DNA of 64,000 nucleotides, taken from Woeseiaceae bacterium. Lineage in GTDB: Bacteria > Pseudomonadota > Gammaproteobacteria > Steroidobacterales > Woeseiaceae. Below, in pieces: positions 17,426 to 25,979 of this stretch (positions are counted from its first letter, which is position 1; the number at the start of each line of letters is the position of its first letter). The translations under genes and the position numbers were made by a program. Under the pieces are notes generated by a model, which did no database searches, had not been told where the DNA came from, and saw only the letters and a program-made list of their open reading frames with translations. The stretch spans positions 62,001 to 126,000 of the forward strand of contig JANQPG010000102.1 of the NCBI GenBank assembly GCA_028289545.1, written 5' to 3'.

Positions 17426-19798
17426 CTAGGTCACCGGGTACGGCCAACGCCAGTTGCGGTACTCCGGCTTGTCGATGCCGTGTTCGTGCGCGTATTCACG
17501 CGCGTCGATCTGCATGTCTTTCAGGTCGTCCTTGATGTGTGCGCCGGCGACGTGCAGCTCGGGCAGGCGATCGATAACGTCGATTGCCAGGCTGAAGCGA
17601 TCGATCTCGTTGGAGATCGCAAGCTCCAGCGGCGTGTTGATGTTGCCCTTTTCCTTGTAGCCGCGCACGTGCAGATTCTCGTGATTGGTTCGGCGGTACG
17701 CAAGACGGTGAATTAACCAGGGGTACCCGTGGAAGTTGAAGATGACCGGCCTGTCCTTCGTAAACAGGCTGTCGAAATCCCGGTCCGACAGACCGTGCGG
17801 GTGCTCGCCCGCGGGCTGCATGCGAAACAGATCGATGACGTTGATGAAGCGGATCTTCAAGTCGGGGAAGTACTCGCGCAGCAGCGCCGTTGCCGCGAGC
17901 GCCTCCTGAGTCGGGATATCGCCGCAACCCACCATGACGACGTCGGGTTCGCTGCCGTGATCATTGCTCGCCCAGTCCCAGGTACCCACACCTTTCTCAC
18001 AGTGTTTCGCGGCCGCTTCGATATCCATGTACTGCAGGTGCGACTGCTTGTCGCAGACGATCACGTTGATGTTGTCGGTGCTGCGGAGGCAGTGATCAGC
18101 GACGCAAAGCAATGAATTGACATCCGGCGGCAGATAGATACGAGTGACTTCCGGGTTCTTGTTGACGACGACGTCGAGAAATCCGGGGTCCTGATGGGTA
18201 AAGCCGTTGTGATCCTGACGCCAGACCGTCGACGTGATCAACAGGTTGACCGAAGACACGGGCACGCGCCACTGGATGCCCCGGCTCAGCGCCAGCCACT
18301 TTGCGTGCTGGTTGTACATCGAGTCGATAACGTGCACGAACGCTTCGTAGGTTGCGAAGAAGCCGTGACGCCCGCTCAGCACGTAGCCCTCGTACCAGCC
18401 CTCCAGCGTATGCTCCGAGAGCATCTCCATGACTCGCCCATCGGGTGACAGCTCACCGCCGTCCTCGTCTTCGGGCAGATAGTCGGCCAGCCACAGCTTC
18501 TTGCTGACTTCGTAAATCGCATCGAGTTTGTTCGAGGTGTTTTCGTCGGGGCCAAATACGCGAAACGTCTCGGGGTTCTTCTGCATGATGTCGCGCAGAA
18601 ACGCGCCCAGCGGACGGGTGTTCATCGACTTCAGCTCCGCCGGCTTGTCGACCGCTATTGCATAGTCGCGAAACTCCGGCATACGCAGAGCGCGGCGCAG
18701 CAATCCGCCGTTGGCATGTGGACTTGCACTCATGCGCTTGACACCCGCGGGCGCAAGCTCGCGCAGCTCCGGCGCCAGTCGGCCGGCGTCGTCGAACAGC
18801 TCCTCGGGCCGATAACTCTTGAGCCAGTCCTCGAGCTCGCGGAGATGTGCGGGCTTGTCGTGGATGCCGCCCAGCGGCACCTGATGCGAGCGCCAGTAGC
18901 CGGCCACCTTGCGGCCGTCGACCTCAGCGGGACCGGTCCAGCCTTTGGGGGTGCGTAGAACGATCATGGGCCAGCGACCGTAGCTGACGTCACCACCGCT
19001 GCGCGCCGCGTCCTGAATCTCCCGGATACGCGCGTAGCACGCATCAAGCGTGGTCGCCATCTTGCGATGCATGTCGAAAGGTTCATCACCCTCGACGTAA
19101 TGCGGCTCCCAGCCGTAGCCGCGGAACAATTGATCGAGTTCGTCGTGCGGGATGCGCGACAGTATCGTCGGGTTGTTGATCTTGTAGCCGTTCAAATGAA
19201 GCATTGGCAGAACGGCGCCGTCACGCACGGGGTTCAGAAACTTGTTCGAGTGCCAGGAGGTGGCAAGCGGACCGGTTTCAGCCTCGCCGTCGCCGACGGC
19301 AACAGCGACAATCAGGTCCGGGTTGTCGAAGGCGGCACCAAAAGCGTGCGACACGCTGTAGCCGAGTTCGCCGCCCTCGTGAATCGATCCGGGCGTTTCC
19401 GGCGTGCAGTGGCTGCCGATGCCACCCGGGAACGAAAACTGCTTGAAGAAACGGCGCATGCCGTCCTCGTCCTCGGATTTGTCGGGGTAGATTTCCGAAT
19501 AGGTCCCTTCGAGGTACACAGGCGCCAGCACGCCGGGCGCGCCGTGACCCGGACCGGCCAGGAAGATAGCGTCGACGTCCCTTTCCCGGATCAGCCGGTT
19601 CATGTGCACGTACATGAACGCGAGTCCGGGACTCGCACCCCAGTGGCCCAGCAGCCTCTGCTTGACGTGCTCGGTGGCGAGCGGCTCGCGGAGCAGCGGG
19701 TTGGCACGTAGATAAATCATACCGGCCGCCAGGTAGTTACAGGCGCGCCAGTAGGCATCAATGCGGGATACGTCGTGCTCGGACAGGGTTTCGCTCAT
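17426..19798 (-). CDS. xfp: Phosphoketolase (xylulose-5-phosphate/fructose-6-phosphate)
   Basis: The 790-residue length is that of full-size phosphoketolases. The N-terminus holds LRANPLLREPL and GHWGASPGLAFMYVHMNRLI. Thiamine diphosphate and phosphate binding segments include LAGPGHGAPGVLAPVYLEG, GGELGYSVSHAFGAAFDNP and VGDGEAETGPLATSWHSNKF. The C-terminal domain ends YRNWRWPY. The enzyme splits xylulose-5-P or fructose-6-P with phosphate into acetyl-P plus glyceraldehyde-3-P or erythrose-4-P. The downstream ackA turns acetyl-P into acetate and ATP, so the operon is a phosphoketolase bypass of glycolysis. The specificity (Xu5P only or dual) cannot be read by eye. The trehalose locus is close by and may feed it. 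Confidence 0.96.
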   Translation of the reverse strand: MSETLSEHDVSRIDAYWRACNYLAAGMIYLRANPLLREPLATEHVKQRLLGHWGASPGLAFMYVHMNRLIRERDVDAIFLAGPGHGAPGVLAPVYLEGTYSEIYPDKSEDEDGMRRFFKQFSFPGGIGSHCTPETPGSIHEGGELGYSVSHAFGAAFDNPDLIVAVAVGDGEAETGPLATSWHSNKFLNPVRDGAVLPMLHLNGYKINNPTILSRIPHDELDQLFRGYGWEPHYVEGDEPFDMHRKMATTLDACYARIREIQDAARSGGDVSYGRWPMIVLRTPKGWTGPAEVDGRKVAGYWRSHQVPLGGIHDKPAHLRELEDWLKSYRPEELFDDAGRLAPELRELAPAGVKRMSASPHANGGLLRRALRMPEFRDYAIAVDKPAELKSMNTRPLGAFLRDIMQKNPETFRVFGPDENTSNKLDAIYEVSKKLWLADYLPEDEDGGELSPDGRVMEMLSEHTLEGWYEGYVLSGRHGFFATYEAFVHVIDSMYNQHAKWLALSRGIQWRVPVSSVNLLITSTVWRQDHNGFTHQDPGFLDVVVNKNPEVTRIYLPPDVNSLLCVADHCLRSTDNINVIVCDKQSHLQYMDIEAAAKHCEKGVGTWDWASNDHGSEPDVVMVGCGDIPTQEALAATALLREYFPDLKIRFINVIDLFRMQPAGEHPHGLSDRDFDSLFTKDRPVIFNFHGYPWLIHRLAYRRTNHENLHVRGYKEKGNINTPLELAISNEIDRFSLAIDVIDRLPELHVAGAHIKDDLKDMQIDAREYAHEHGIDKPEYRNWRWPYPVT

Positions 19799-19935
19799 CG
19801 TCGGCTCGGCTTGGACTGGGTCTAGCCGCTACGATGACATAGCCGTGTGAATTATGAATTACGGATACTGCGTACTGACCAAGGCCGCGGATGGTTTTAA
19901 TCCATTTGCGGGTTTCCGGCACCTAAGAGAGGCAT

Positions 19936-20649
19936 ATGGAGAAACCGACCGGAAACACACGCTGGACAGGACTGCTGCTCGAGATTCTGATGATCGTCAT
20001 CGGCATCAACATTGCGCTGTGGTTCGAGAGCTGGTTCCAGGATCTGGAAGACGCCGACATCGAGGCGCAGTACATGGCGGATCTCCGGGACGACCTGCTG
20101 GCGAACGTCGAAAGCCTCGAACTCGCGATCGAAAGTGGCGAATCGAAACTGGCGCGGACGCTCAAGTTCATCGACCTGATGCCGAGACTCGCGGAACTGC
20201 CGGCGGAGGAACAGGCGCAAGCCATCTACACACCGTCGAACTACCGGTTTTTTCGGCCTTCCGACTACACGTACCGGGCGATGCAGGAAAGCGGCGACTT
20301 TCGCCTGCTGCGCAACACCGAAATCAAGAGGCGGATATTGAAGCTCGATCGGCGCCACCGGGACATCGCCACCTTGCAGGGAAACTTCTTACAGGCACTT
20401 GATGATGAGTACATTCCGCTGCTCATGAACCAGTTCGACATTGCGACGATGCGGGTGACCGATCCTGCGCTGCTCGAAAACCAGCTCTTTCGAAACTTCT
20501 TCGTGTATACGAAACAGGATACGGATGCTTTGCTTGAACTCTACCGTTTGACGAAGTCCGAGTCGCTGGCCCTCCTCGGGCTTATTGAGGAAGAAACCGG
20601 GGGTAGAAGCGTCGAAGTCGCGGCCCAGCCGAAAGGCGGAGGCGGTTAG
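19936..20649 (+). CDS. DUF6090-like membrane-anchored protein
   Basis: The 237-residue protein has one N-terminal membrane helix (LLLEILMIVIGINIALWFESW, residues about 13-33). A mostly helical soluble part follows, starting DLEDADIEAQYMADLRDDLLANVESLELAI. The pattern E-I-x-V-V-I-G-I-x-I-A-L followed by YL..L..DL is that of DUF6090, a family of unknown role. Coiled-coil character is likely at about 40-80 and 130-160. The ATG is preceded by GAGAGG. The gene is divergent from xfp and its last four bases overlap the end of the convergent trehalase gene. No function can be assigned. Confidence 0.75.
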   Translation: MEKPTGNTRWTGLLLEILMIVIGINIALWFESWFQDLEDADIEAQYMADLRDDLLANVESLELAIESGESKLARTLKFIDLMPRLAELPAEEQAQAIYTPSNYRFFRPSDYTYRAMQESGDFRLLRNTEIKRRILKLDRRHRDIATLQGNFLQALDDEYIPLLMNQFDIATMRVTDPALLENQLFRNFFVYTKQDTDALLELYRLTKSESLALLGLIEEETGGRSVEVAAQPKGGGG

Positions 20650-22145
20650 CGAGTCAACAAGCGCAACAGCACCGCGTTGGTCCAGCCAAACCCATCCTGC
20701 ACGGGATACTCTCCACCCGCGCCTGCAACACCGACCGACTCCACGTTGTATTTTTCGAGTAGCCGGCCGCTGCCCTCGTAGACGGCAAGGTTGGCGCGCA
20801 CCCATCGTCGTGCGCCCTCCTCCGCCGCCTGCTCGTGGCCGTATCGCTTCAAGCCCTCGTAGGTGACCCACTGCATCGGCGCCCAGCCGTTTGGGCTATC
20901 CCACTGCTGGCCGCTTGCGCAGTTCGAGGTTACCCAGCCGCCGAGTTTGAGAAAATCTCGCTGAATGACTTCTGCTACCCGTTGCGCCTGCGAGGACTCG
21001 GCGGCGCCGAGAAACAGCGGGTAGGCCGCTGCAATCGACAGCACGCCGGAGGGCTTAAGATCGGGCAGGACAAGATCGACGAACAGACCTTCGTCCGCAT
21101 CGAAGAATAGCGACCGCAGTGCGTCCAGCCGCCGCTCTGCAGAGCGCTCATACGTGCCCGCCCGGGTTGCGTCGCCGGCATCGCGACAGGCACGCGCAAG
21201 CGTTTTTTCGAGGTGCCACATTAGCGTGTTGAGGTCGACCGGCACGACGTCGGTCGTGCGAATCGAACTCAGGGACTGAGAATCCGCCAGCCAGCGGGAG
21301 CTGTAATCCCAGCCGGACTCGGCGCCGGCGCGCAGGTCCCGATACAGCGTCTCCGAGTTCCGATGGGCGCCTGCCGCGAGATCGACGTCTTCAATGTAGC
21401 TTTCCGGGCGCGGCGTCCCGAGATCATCCCAGTATCGGTTCAGCGGACCCATCGGGCCGCGGACAACGTGTCGGTACGCAGGTGTCTCCAGGGACAGCTG
21501 CTCGCTGCCGTCCATCCAGAAACGATACTCGCGTTCGAGCTGCGGCAGATAGCGCGCATACACGGAGTTGTCACCCTCGACCTCGGCCAGCAGCCCGATC
21601 ATCAGCGAGAAATACGGCGGCTGCGAACGCGTGCAGTAATAGCTGCGATTGCCATTGGGCACAAAACCGATCTCGTCGATCAGGTAGGCGAAGTTATCCA
21701 CCATGTCGCGAACACGCTGCGTGTGACCCGACGCAGCCAACCCGAGCATCGAGAAATAGCTGTCCCAGTAGTAAATCTCACGAAAACGGCCGCCGGGAAC
21801 AACATAAGGATTCGGCAGCGGGATCAGCGAAGAAAAATCGACGGTCTGATCGGGCTCTCGGGCCAGCGTGTTCCACAGGGTCTCGATACGTTCTGCAACG
21901 GGTTCTGCCGCGCTATCCTGGTCTTGCTGTGCCGTGTTGTCGGGCAACTCGAAATGCGCCCTCACGAACGCCGCCAGATCGAAGTCTTCCGCGCTTCGCA
22001 CACGGCGATAAGCACGGCAGATGGCTTCCGGCTCTTGCTGGGGAACAGCGTCCACGAACACTTTCGAGTCACCCAGCACCTTCGAGGACTGTACGGCCTC
22101 GAACAGCTCTGGAAACAGGATATCGGGTGTTCGATGGGTGTTCAT
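20646..22145 (-). CDS. Alpha,alpha-trehalase, GH37, probably cytoplasmic
   Basis: The 499-residue protein carries the GH37 hallmarks: PGGRFREIYYWDSYFSMLGL (signature 1) near residue 130, NGNRSYYCTRSQPPYFSLMI, QWDSPNGWAPMQWVTYEGL (signature 2) near 410, and the glycine-rich GGGEYPVQDGFGWTNAV equivalent at the end (the first glycines read AGGEYP). It hydrolyses trehalose to two glucose molecules by inversion. There is no signal peptide, so it acts in the cytoplasm like TreF. Its ATG overlaps the stop of the upstream MFS transporter gene (ATGA, 22142-22145), so translation is probably coupled and the transporter likely brings in trehalose. The operon starts with a TonB receptor and is probably governed by the divergent LacI-type regulator. 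Confidence 0.95.
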   Translation of the reverse strand: MNTHRTPDILFPELFEAVQSSKVLGDSKVFVDAVPQQEPEAICRAYRRVRSAEDFDLAAFVRAHFELPDNTAQQDQDSAAEPVAERIETLWNTLAREPDQTVDFSSLIPLPNPYVVPGGRFREIYYWDSYFSMLGLAASGHTQRVRDMVDNFAYLIDEIGFVPNGNRSYYCTRSQPPYFSLMIGLLAEVEGDNSVYARYLPQLEREYRFWMDGSEQLSLETPAYRHVVRGPMGPLNRYWDDLGTPRPESYIEDVDLAAGAHRNSETLYRDLRAGAESGWDYSSRWLADSQSLSSIRTTDVVPVDLNTLMWHLEKTLARACRDAGDATRAGTYERSAERRLDALRSLFFDADEGLFVDLVLPDLKPSGVLSIAAAYPLFLGAAESSQAQRVAEVIQRDFLKLGGWVTSNCASGQQWDSPNGWAPMQWVTYEGLKRYGHEQAAEEGARRWVRANLAVYEGSGRLLEKYNVESVGVAGAGGEYPVQDGFGWTNAVLLRLLTR

Positions 22146-23386
22146 GAGCTCGATTCGGGGCCCGGCGTTTGCTCGCTCAAGCGCTTGAACACCAGCACTG
22201 CAATGAACATCGCGACAATCGGGAGTAACGAGAAGTAAAACGCTGTCTTGCCCCCGAACGCTTGAAACAAGGCACCTGTGATCATCGAACCCGAGGTTCC
22301 GCCCAGCGCCGAAAACACGACTATCAGACCGGCCATTGCGGCGTGGCGCTGTTTCGGCAACGACGACAGGATAACGGAATTGATTGCCGGATAAACGGGC
22401 GCCAGCAGAAACCCGATCAGCGGAAAGACAAAAGCCGCTAGCGGCGCTGCCGACCAGGCTGTAATGGGTTGTTCACTCGTACTGCCCGCCAGCGGCAGCG
22501 CCAGTAAGACAAGGATTGCGGCACAGACAAGGCTGGTCAGCAACACGCGCGACCAGTCGAAACGCTGTAACACAAAGCCCGCGGCAAACCGCCCCAGGGC
22601 CGTTGCGGCAGCCAGGATGCTCGCCATCTCGATGCTCAGTGAAGGGGACAGATTCAGGATCCTGCTGTTGAACGTCGGCAGCCAGGACATGATGCTCTGC
22701 TCGATCAGGACGTACAGAAACGCGCTGACGATGAACACGAGAACCAGAGGTAAGGCCACGAGACGCAGCATGTCGACAAATTCCCGCTCCAGGGATTTCT
22801 CGGCATCATCCGGCACCGGTGTGTCGATACGAGCGGCGCTCAACAGGACAAACGCCAGCAGAGCCAGGCCGGCCAGTACGTAGTAGACGTTCAGCCACGC
22901 GAGCGACTCCGGTTGTGCATCGTCGACAAACGCGCTGAACAAAAAATAGCCGGAGAGCACGCCGACCATGAAGAACGATTCAAGGAAGTTCATCATGCCG
23001 GCGTGCGCCTTCCTCGAGTCGGTGACCACGCCGATCGTCGCAAATACCGAAATCTTGACGAGTGCAAAACCCACACCGGTCGCCGCAAACATCACCTTGC
23101 TCATCCAGAATGCCGGCAGCGACGGCATAGCAAGCGCTGCGGCGGCCACGAGGGCAAGCGCAATCTGCATCGATTGCCGATAGCCAATACGTGCAATGAA
23201 GGAGGCAATCAGGAACGAGGTGATCGCTATCGGCAGATCCTTGAAGGCCTCGAGTACCGCCGCGGCCGACTCGCTGACACCGTAGGTGTTTTGTACCTGC
23301 AGGATGACGGTGCCGACGCTGTTCAGGAGTATCGCAAAGACAAAGTAATTTACGAACAACGAGAGCGTAACCAGTGTGCGATTCAT
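22142..23386 (-). CDS. MFS transporter, probable trehalose/disaccharide importer
   Basis: The 414-residue protein has about 12 hydrophobic segments in two halves. The region between helices 2 and 3 reads FLIASFIARIGYRQSMQIAL, a variant of the MFS loop motif. A central cytoplasmic loop (SAARIDTPVPDDAEKSLEREF, about 195-215) separates the halves. It resembles FucP-like sugar:proton symporters in layout. It lies between the TonB receptor gene and the trehalase gene, so an inner-membrane trehalose import role is the natural inference. The trehalase start overlaps its stop. A perfect hairpin lies upstream, between it and the receptor gene. Confidence 0.85.
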   Translation of the reverse strand: MNRTLVTLSLFVNYFVFAILLNSVGTVILQVQNTYGVSESAAAVLEAFKDLPIAITSFLIASFIARIGYRQSMQIALALVAAAALAMPSLPAFWMSKVMFAATGVGFALVKISVFATIGVVTDSRKAHAGMMNFLESFFMVGVLSGYFLFSAFVDDAQPESLAWLNVYYVLAGLALLAFVLLSAARIDTPVPDDAEKSLEREFVDMLRLVALPLVLVFIVSAFLYVLIEQSIMSWLPTFNSRILNLSPSLSIEMASILAAATALGRFAAGFVLQRFDWSRVLLTSLVCAAILVLLALPLAGSTSEQPITAWSAAPLAAFVFPLIGFLLAPVYPAINSVILSSLPKQRHAAMAGLIVVFSALGGTSGSMITGALFQAFGGKTAFYFSLLPIVAMFIAVLVFKRLSEQTPGPESSS

Positions 23387-23430
23387 GTAGGACTCGTCGT
23401 TCGGAACAGGGATGAGGACGGCATTAGGGA

Positions 23431-23474
23431 CCGCTGACAGTGGAGCAGCTTGTAGCCTGCTCCACTGTCAGCGG
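23431..23474 (-). other. Perfect 18-bp-arm hairpin inside the trehalose operon
   Basis: CCGCTGACAGTGGAGCAG (23431-23448) and its exact reverse complement (23457-23474) flank an 8-base loop. It lies between the stop of the TonB receptor gene and the start of the MFS gene, both on the minus strand. No T-run follows it on the minus strand, so it is not a standard terminator. Such stem-loops in sugar operons can stabilise the upstream message and lower downstream expression. Confidence 0.8.
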
Positions 23475-23509
23475 CGGACGAACGTAATGTCAAGGTCCGT
23501 TGCCCGGCC

Positions 23510-25840
23510 TCAAAACTCGTAGCCGACGCTAAACTCGACCGTGCGCGGCATGATGAAGCGGCCGTTCGGCGAGGTAACGTTGCGCGGATCGCCTTCGGTC
23601 AGGCCCTGTTCGTCGGTCAGGTTGTCGACGGCAAGCTGCACGAGGAACCGTTCGTTGATGCGCAGCAGCACGCCGAGATCGACCTTCTCGTAGCCATCGA
23701 GCGTGTTCAGGTTTTCCGGCTCGCTCCAGCGGTCGTCGACGGCGCTGAACGTTCCGTAGACTGTCGCGTCGACACCGCCCGCATCGAACTGATAGCGAGG
23801 CGTCAGCCGCAGTTGCCAGCCGGGCTGGCGTGGCGTTTCGTTGCCGTCGTTGGGGCCCGAGACAATCTCGGCATCCTGCACGGTGGCGTTCATGGAGACC
23901 GAGAAACCCGTGTCCACGGGCGCCCAGATCGCGTCGATCTCCACGCCCGTCGACTCCTGCGTCTGGATCACGGCGCCTTGACCGGTCAGGGCGACAAAGA
24001 AGCTCGGATCGACTTCAGTGTAGAAACCCGTTGCGTAGACGCTGAGGTTGTCGGTTACCCACTTCAGACCCAGTTCGAACTGATCGACCTCCTGAATGAG
24101 ATCGTTGCCGGCCGCGAAAGCGTCGCGATTATCCCGGAAATCGTCGAAGTACGGCATCTTGCTGCCGCTGTTGATGCGGCCGAAGACACTGACCGTATCG
24201 CTGATCAGGTAGTTGCCGGCAGCGGTCCAGGAGAACTCCGTCTCGTCGAAGTCGACCGCCAGCGTCACCTGACCGTCGAGTCCTTCGTCGACCGAATAAT
24301 TGACCTCGTGTTTTTCGCTCCGCACGCCGACATCAACGGTGAACCGATCGCTGAGATCGAACGTGGTGGCGGCATACAGCGCGTTGGTCGTTGCGTCGCC
24401 GCGTGCGTCGATATCGTAGTTCCAGTTGCAGCTGTCGATCGTGGGATCGTCATTGCACTCGATACCCGTGACCCGCTCGCCGCCCTGCTGGATGACCTCG
24501 TATTTGTGATTGCCGAGCGACCAGAACTCGTCAGCGGACGCGTTGGCCGTGTACAGACCAAACGTCAGCCGACCGCGGTCCCAGTCGAAGGCGAGGCTCA
24601 GATCGTTGGTGAAGGCTTCAATGTCCTTGCGAACCTCCCAGGCGCCCCAGCGCTGGATAAACTCGTCGTTGCCGATTGCTCGTCCGGTGATGGCGCCGGT
24701 AATTGGACCCGTGACGTTGGCGAGTTCGTCGACCAGGGGATCGGCCAGCAGATCGCCAACCCGGACGGCGCCACCGTCCGGCACCAGACCCAGCGTGTCC
24801 GCGTTGCCGGCCGTGTAGCTGAAGCGATCCGTGAATTCCCAGCTGTCGCTGAGTTCCAGGATGATGGAACCGCCGGTCATCGAGCCATCCCAGCCGCGGC
24901 CCTCACCCAGATCCAGCGTCTTCTCGCCGGGATCTTCGAAAGCCTGATCACCCGAATCGTTCGCGAATAGAATGCGGCGCTGACGATTGAGCGTGCCGAG
25001 TTGACTGTACTCGGCATCCACGCCGGGCGCGTTCAGCGGCGAGGGCAAATACCATTGGCCGTGATCGTTGGTGTTGCGGTGAAAGACGTTGATCGTGCCG
25101 TTATCGAGATCTTTGGTGAGGTTGATCGTGAACTGATTGCCTTCACGTGCGTTGAAGCCCGCATCGCGAATGCCGGGCGAACTCGCGAGGTAGCCGCCCA
25201 CCATGTAGTAAAAGCTGTCGGCAATCTCACCGCTCAGGTAGCCGTCGAAACGTCGCAGATCGTAGTCCGACGTCGTGTACTTGACGAGACCCTCGGTGTC
25301 CTCTCCACCTTCGCGCAATATGAAGTTGGTCGTCAGGCCCGGTTGCCCGTTCGAGAAGACAGGGTTCGGTCCACCGCGCAGCGCTTCGACACGCTGGATG
25401 GTTTCGTCGACACGGAACAAGGTCGTATTCTCGAGAAAAGACAACGTGGGCGGCGGGAAGATCGGCGCACCGTTGACCTGCAGCGTGAAGAACGGCGCAT
25501 CGCCACCGCCCGGGAAACCGCGCACAAAGACGTTCGCCCCGGCGACACCGCCGGAGCTCTCCGCCCAGATACCCGGCACCAGCTTCAGTAGATCGGCCGT
25601 GCTCTGCGGCGAGTATTCGTTGATGTCGGTGTCGCTGACGGTTGTGATCGCAAAGCTCGCTTCAAATTTGCGCAGCTCGGCGCCGCCGGCCGTTCCCGTG
25701 ACGATGACCTCTTCGATCCAGGCGGATTCCCCTTCGTCATCATCGGTGGACTGCGCAAGCACGGGCTCCGTCATGTATGCGAGCAACAACAGACCGGACA
25801 GCGGCATCGTGATTTGACGCCAAAAACCTGCGTTTTTCAT
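23510..25840 (-). CDS. TonB-dependent receptor of the trehalose locus
   Basis: The 776-residue protein has a signal peptide (ITMPLSGLLLLAYMTEPVLAQ, cut near residue 30) and a TonB box IEEVIVTG at about 43-50. The plug domain shows TADLLKLVPGIWAESSGGVAGANVFVRGFPGG and VETIQRVEALRGGPNPVFSNGQPG-like segments; the barrel ends VEFSVGYEF. The ATG is preceded by GGGGGAAACG. It heads the operon with the MFS importer and trehalase, so it likely imports trehalose or a larger alpha-glucan fragment across the outer membrane. It is divergent from a LacI-family gene, and the intervening 139 bases hold a dense palindrome cluster. It is paralogous to the receptor at 1617-4211. Confidence 0.93.
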   Translation of the reverse strand: MKNAGFWRQITMPLSGLLLLAYMTEPVLAQSTDDDEGESAWIEEVIVTGTAGGAELRKFEASFAITTVSDTDINEYSPQSTADLLKLVPGIWAESSGGVAGANVFVRGFPGGGDAPFFTLQVNGAPIFPPPTLSFLENTTLFRVDETIQRVEALRGGPNPVFSNGQPGLTTNFILREGGEDTEGLVKYTTSDYDLRRFDGYLSGEIADSFYYMVGGYLASSPGIRDAGFNAREGNQFTINLTKDLDNGTINVFHRNTNDHGQWYLPSPLNAPGVDAEYSQLGTLNRQRRILFANDSGDQAFEDPGEKTLDLGEGRGWDGSMTGGSIILELSDSWEFTDRFSYTAGNADTLGLVPDGGAVRVGDLLADPLVDELANVTGPITGAITGRAIGNDEFIQRWGAWEVRKDIEAFTNDLSLAFDWDRGRLTFGLYTANASADEFWSLGNHKYEVIQQGGERVTGIECNDDPTIDSCNWNYDIDARGDATTNALYAATTFDLSDRFTVDVGVRSEKHEVNYSVDEGLDGQVTLAVDFDETEFSWTAAGNYLISDTVSVFGRINSGSKMPYFDDFRDNRDAFAAGNDLIQEVDQFELGLKWVTDNLSVYATGFYTEVDPSFFVALTGQGAVIQTQESTGVEIDAIWAPVDTGFSVSMNATVQDAEIVSGPNDGNETPRQPGWQLRLTPRYQFDAGGVDATVYGTFSAVDDRWSEPENLNTLDGYEKVDLGVLLRINERFLVQLAVDNLTDEQGLTEGDPRNVTSPNGRFIMPRTVEFSVGYEF

Positions 25841-25891
25841 CGTTTCCCCCCAAGGTCAATGCTGTAACGCTAGGACGACCGTACCCAGTTA

Positions 25892-25941
25892 TGAAATGCA
25901 TTTCAAGAAATGCATTTCAATTTCTTTGAAATTGGTTTCAA
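25892..25941. promoter_or_regulatory. Palindrome cluster: probable LacI-family operators
   Basis: Within 50 bases lie a perfect 14-bp palindrome TGAAATGCATTTCA (25892-25905), a perfect 12-bp palindrome GAAATGCATTTC (25907-25918), an inverted repeat CAATTTC-TTT-GAAATTG (25918-25934) and TTGAAA-TTGG-TTTCAA (25926-25941). They stand between the divergent TonB receptor (start 25840) and LacI-family gene (start 25980), the place for a shared operator. Some units overlap, so either successive occupancy or alternative dimers are possible. Confidence 0.75.
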
Positions 25942-25979
25942 TCGCGGTACTATCTTGACCTGCGTCGGGGAAGAAACCG

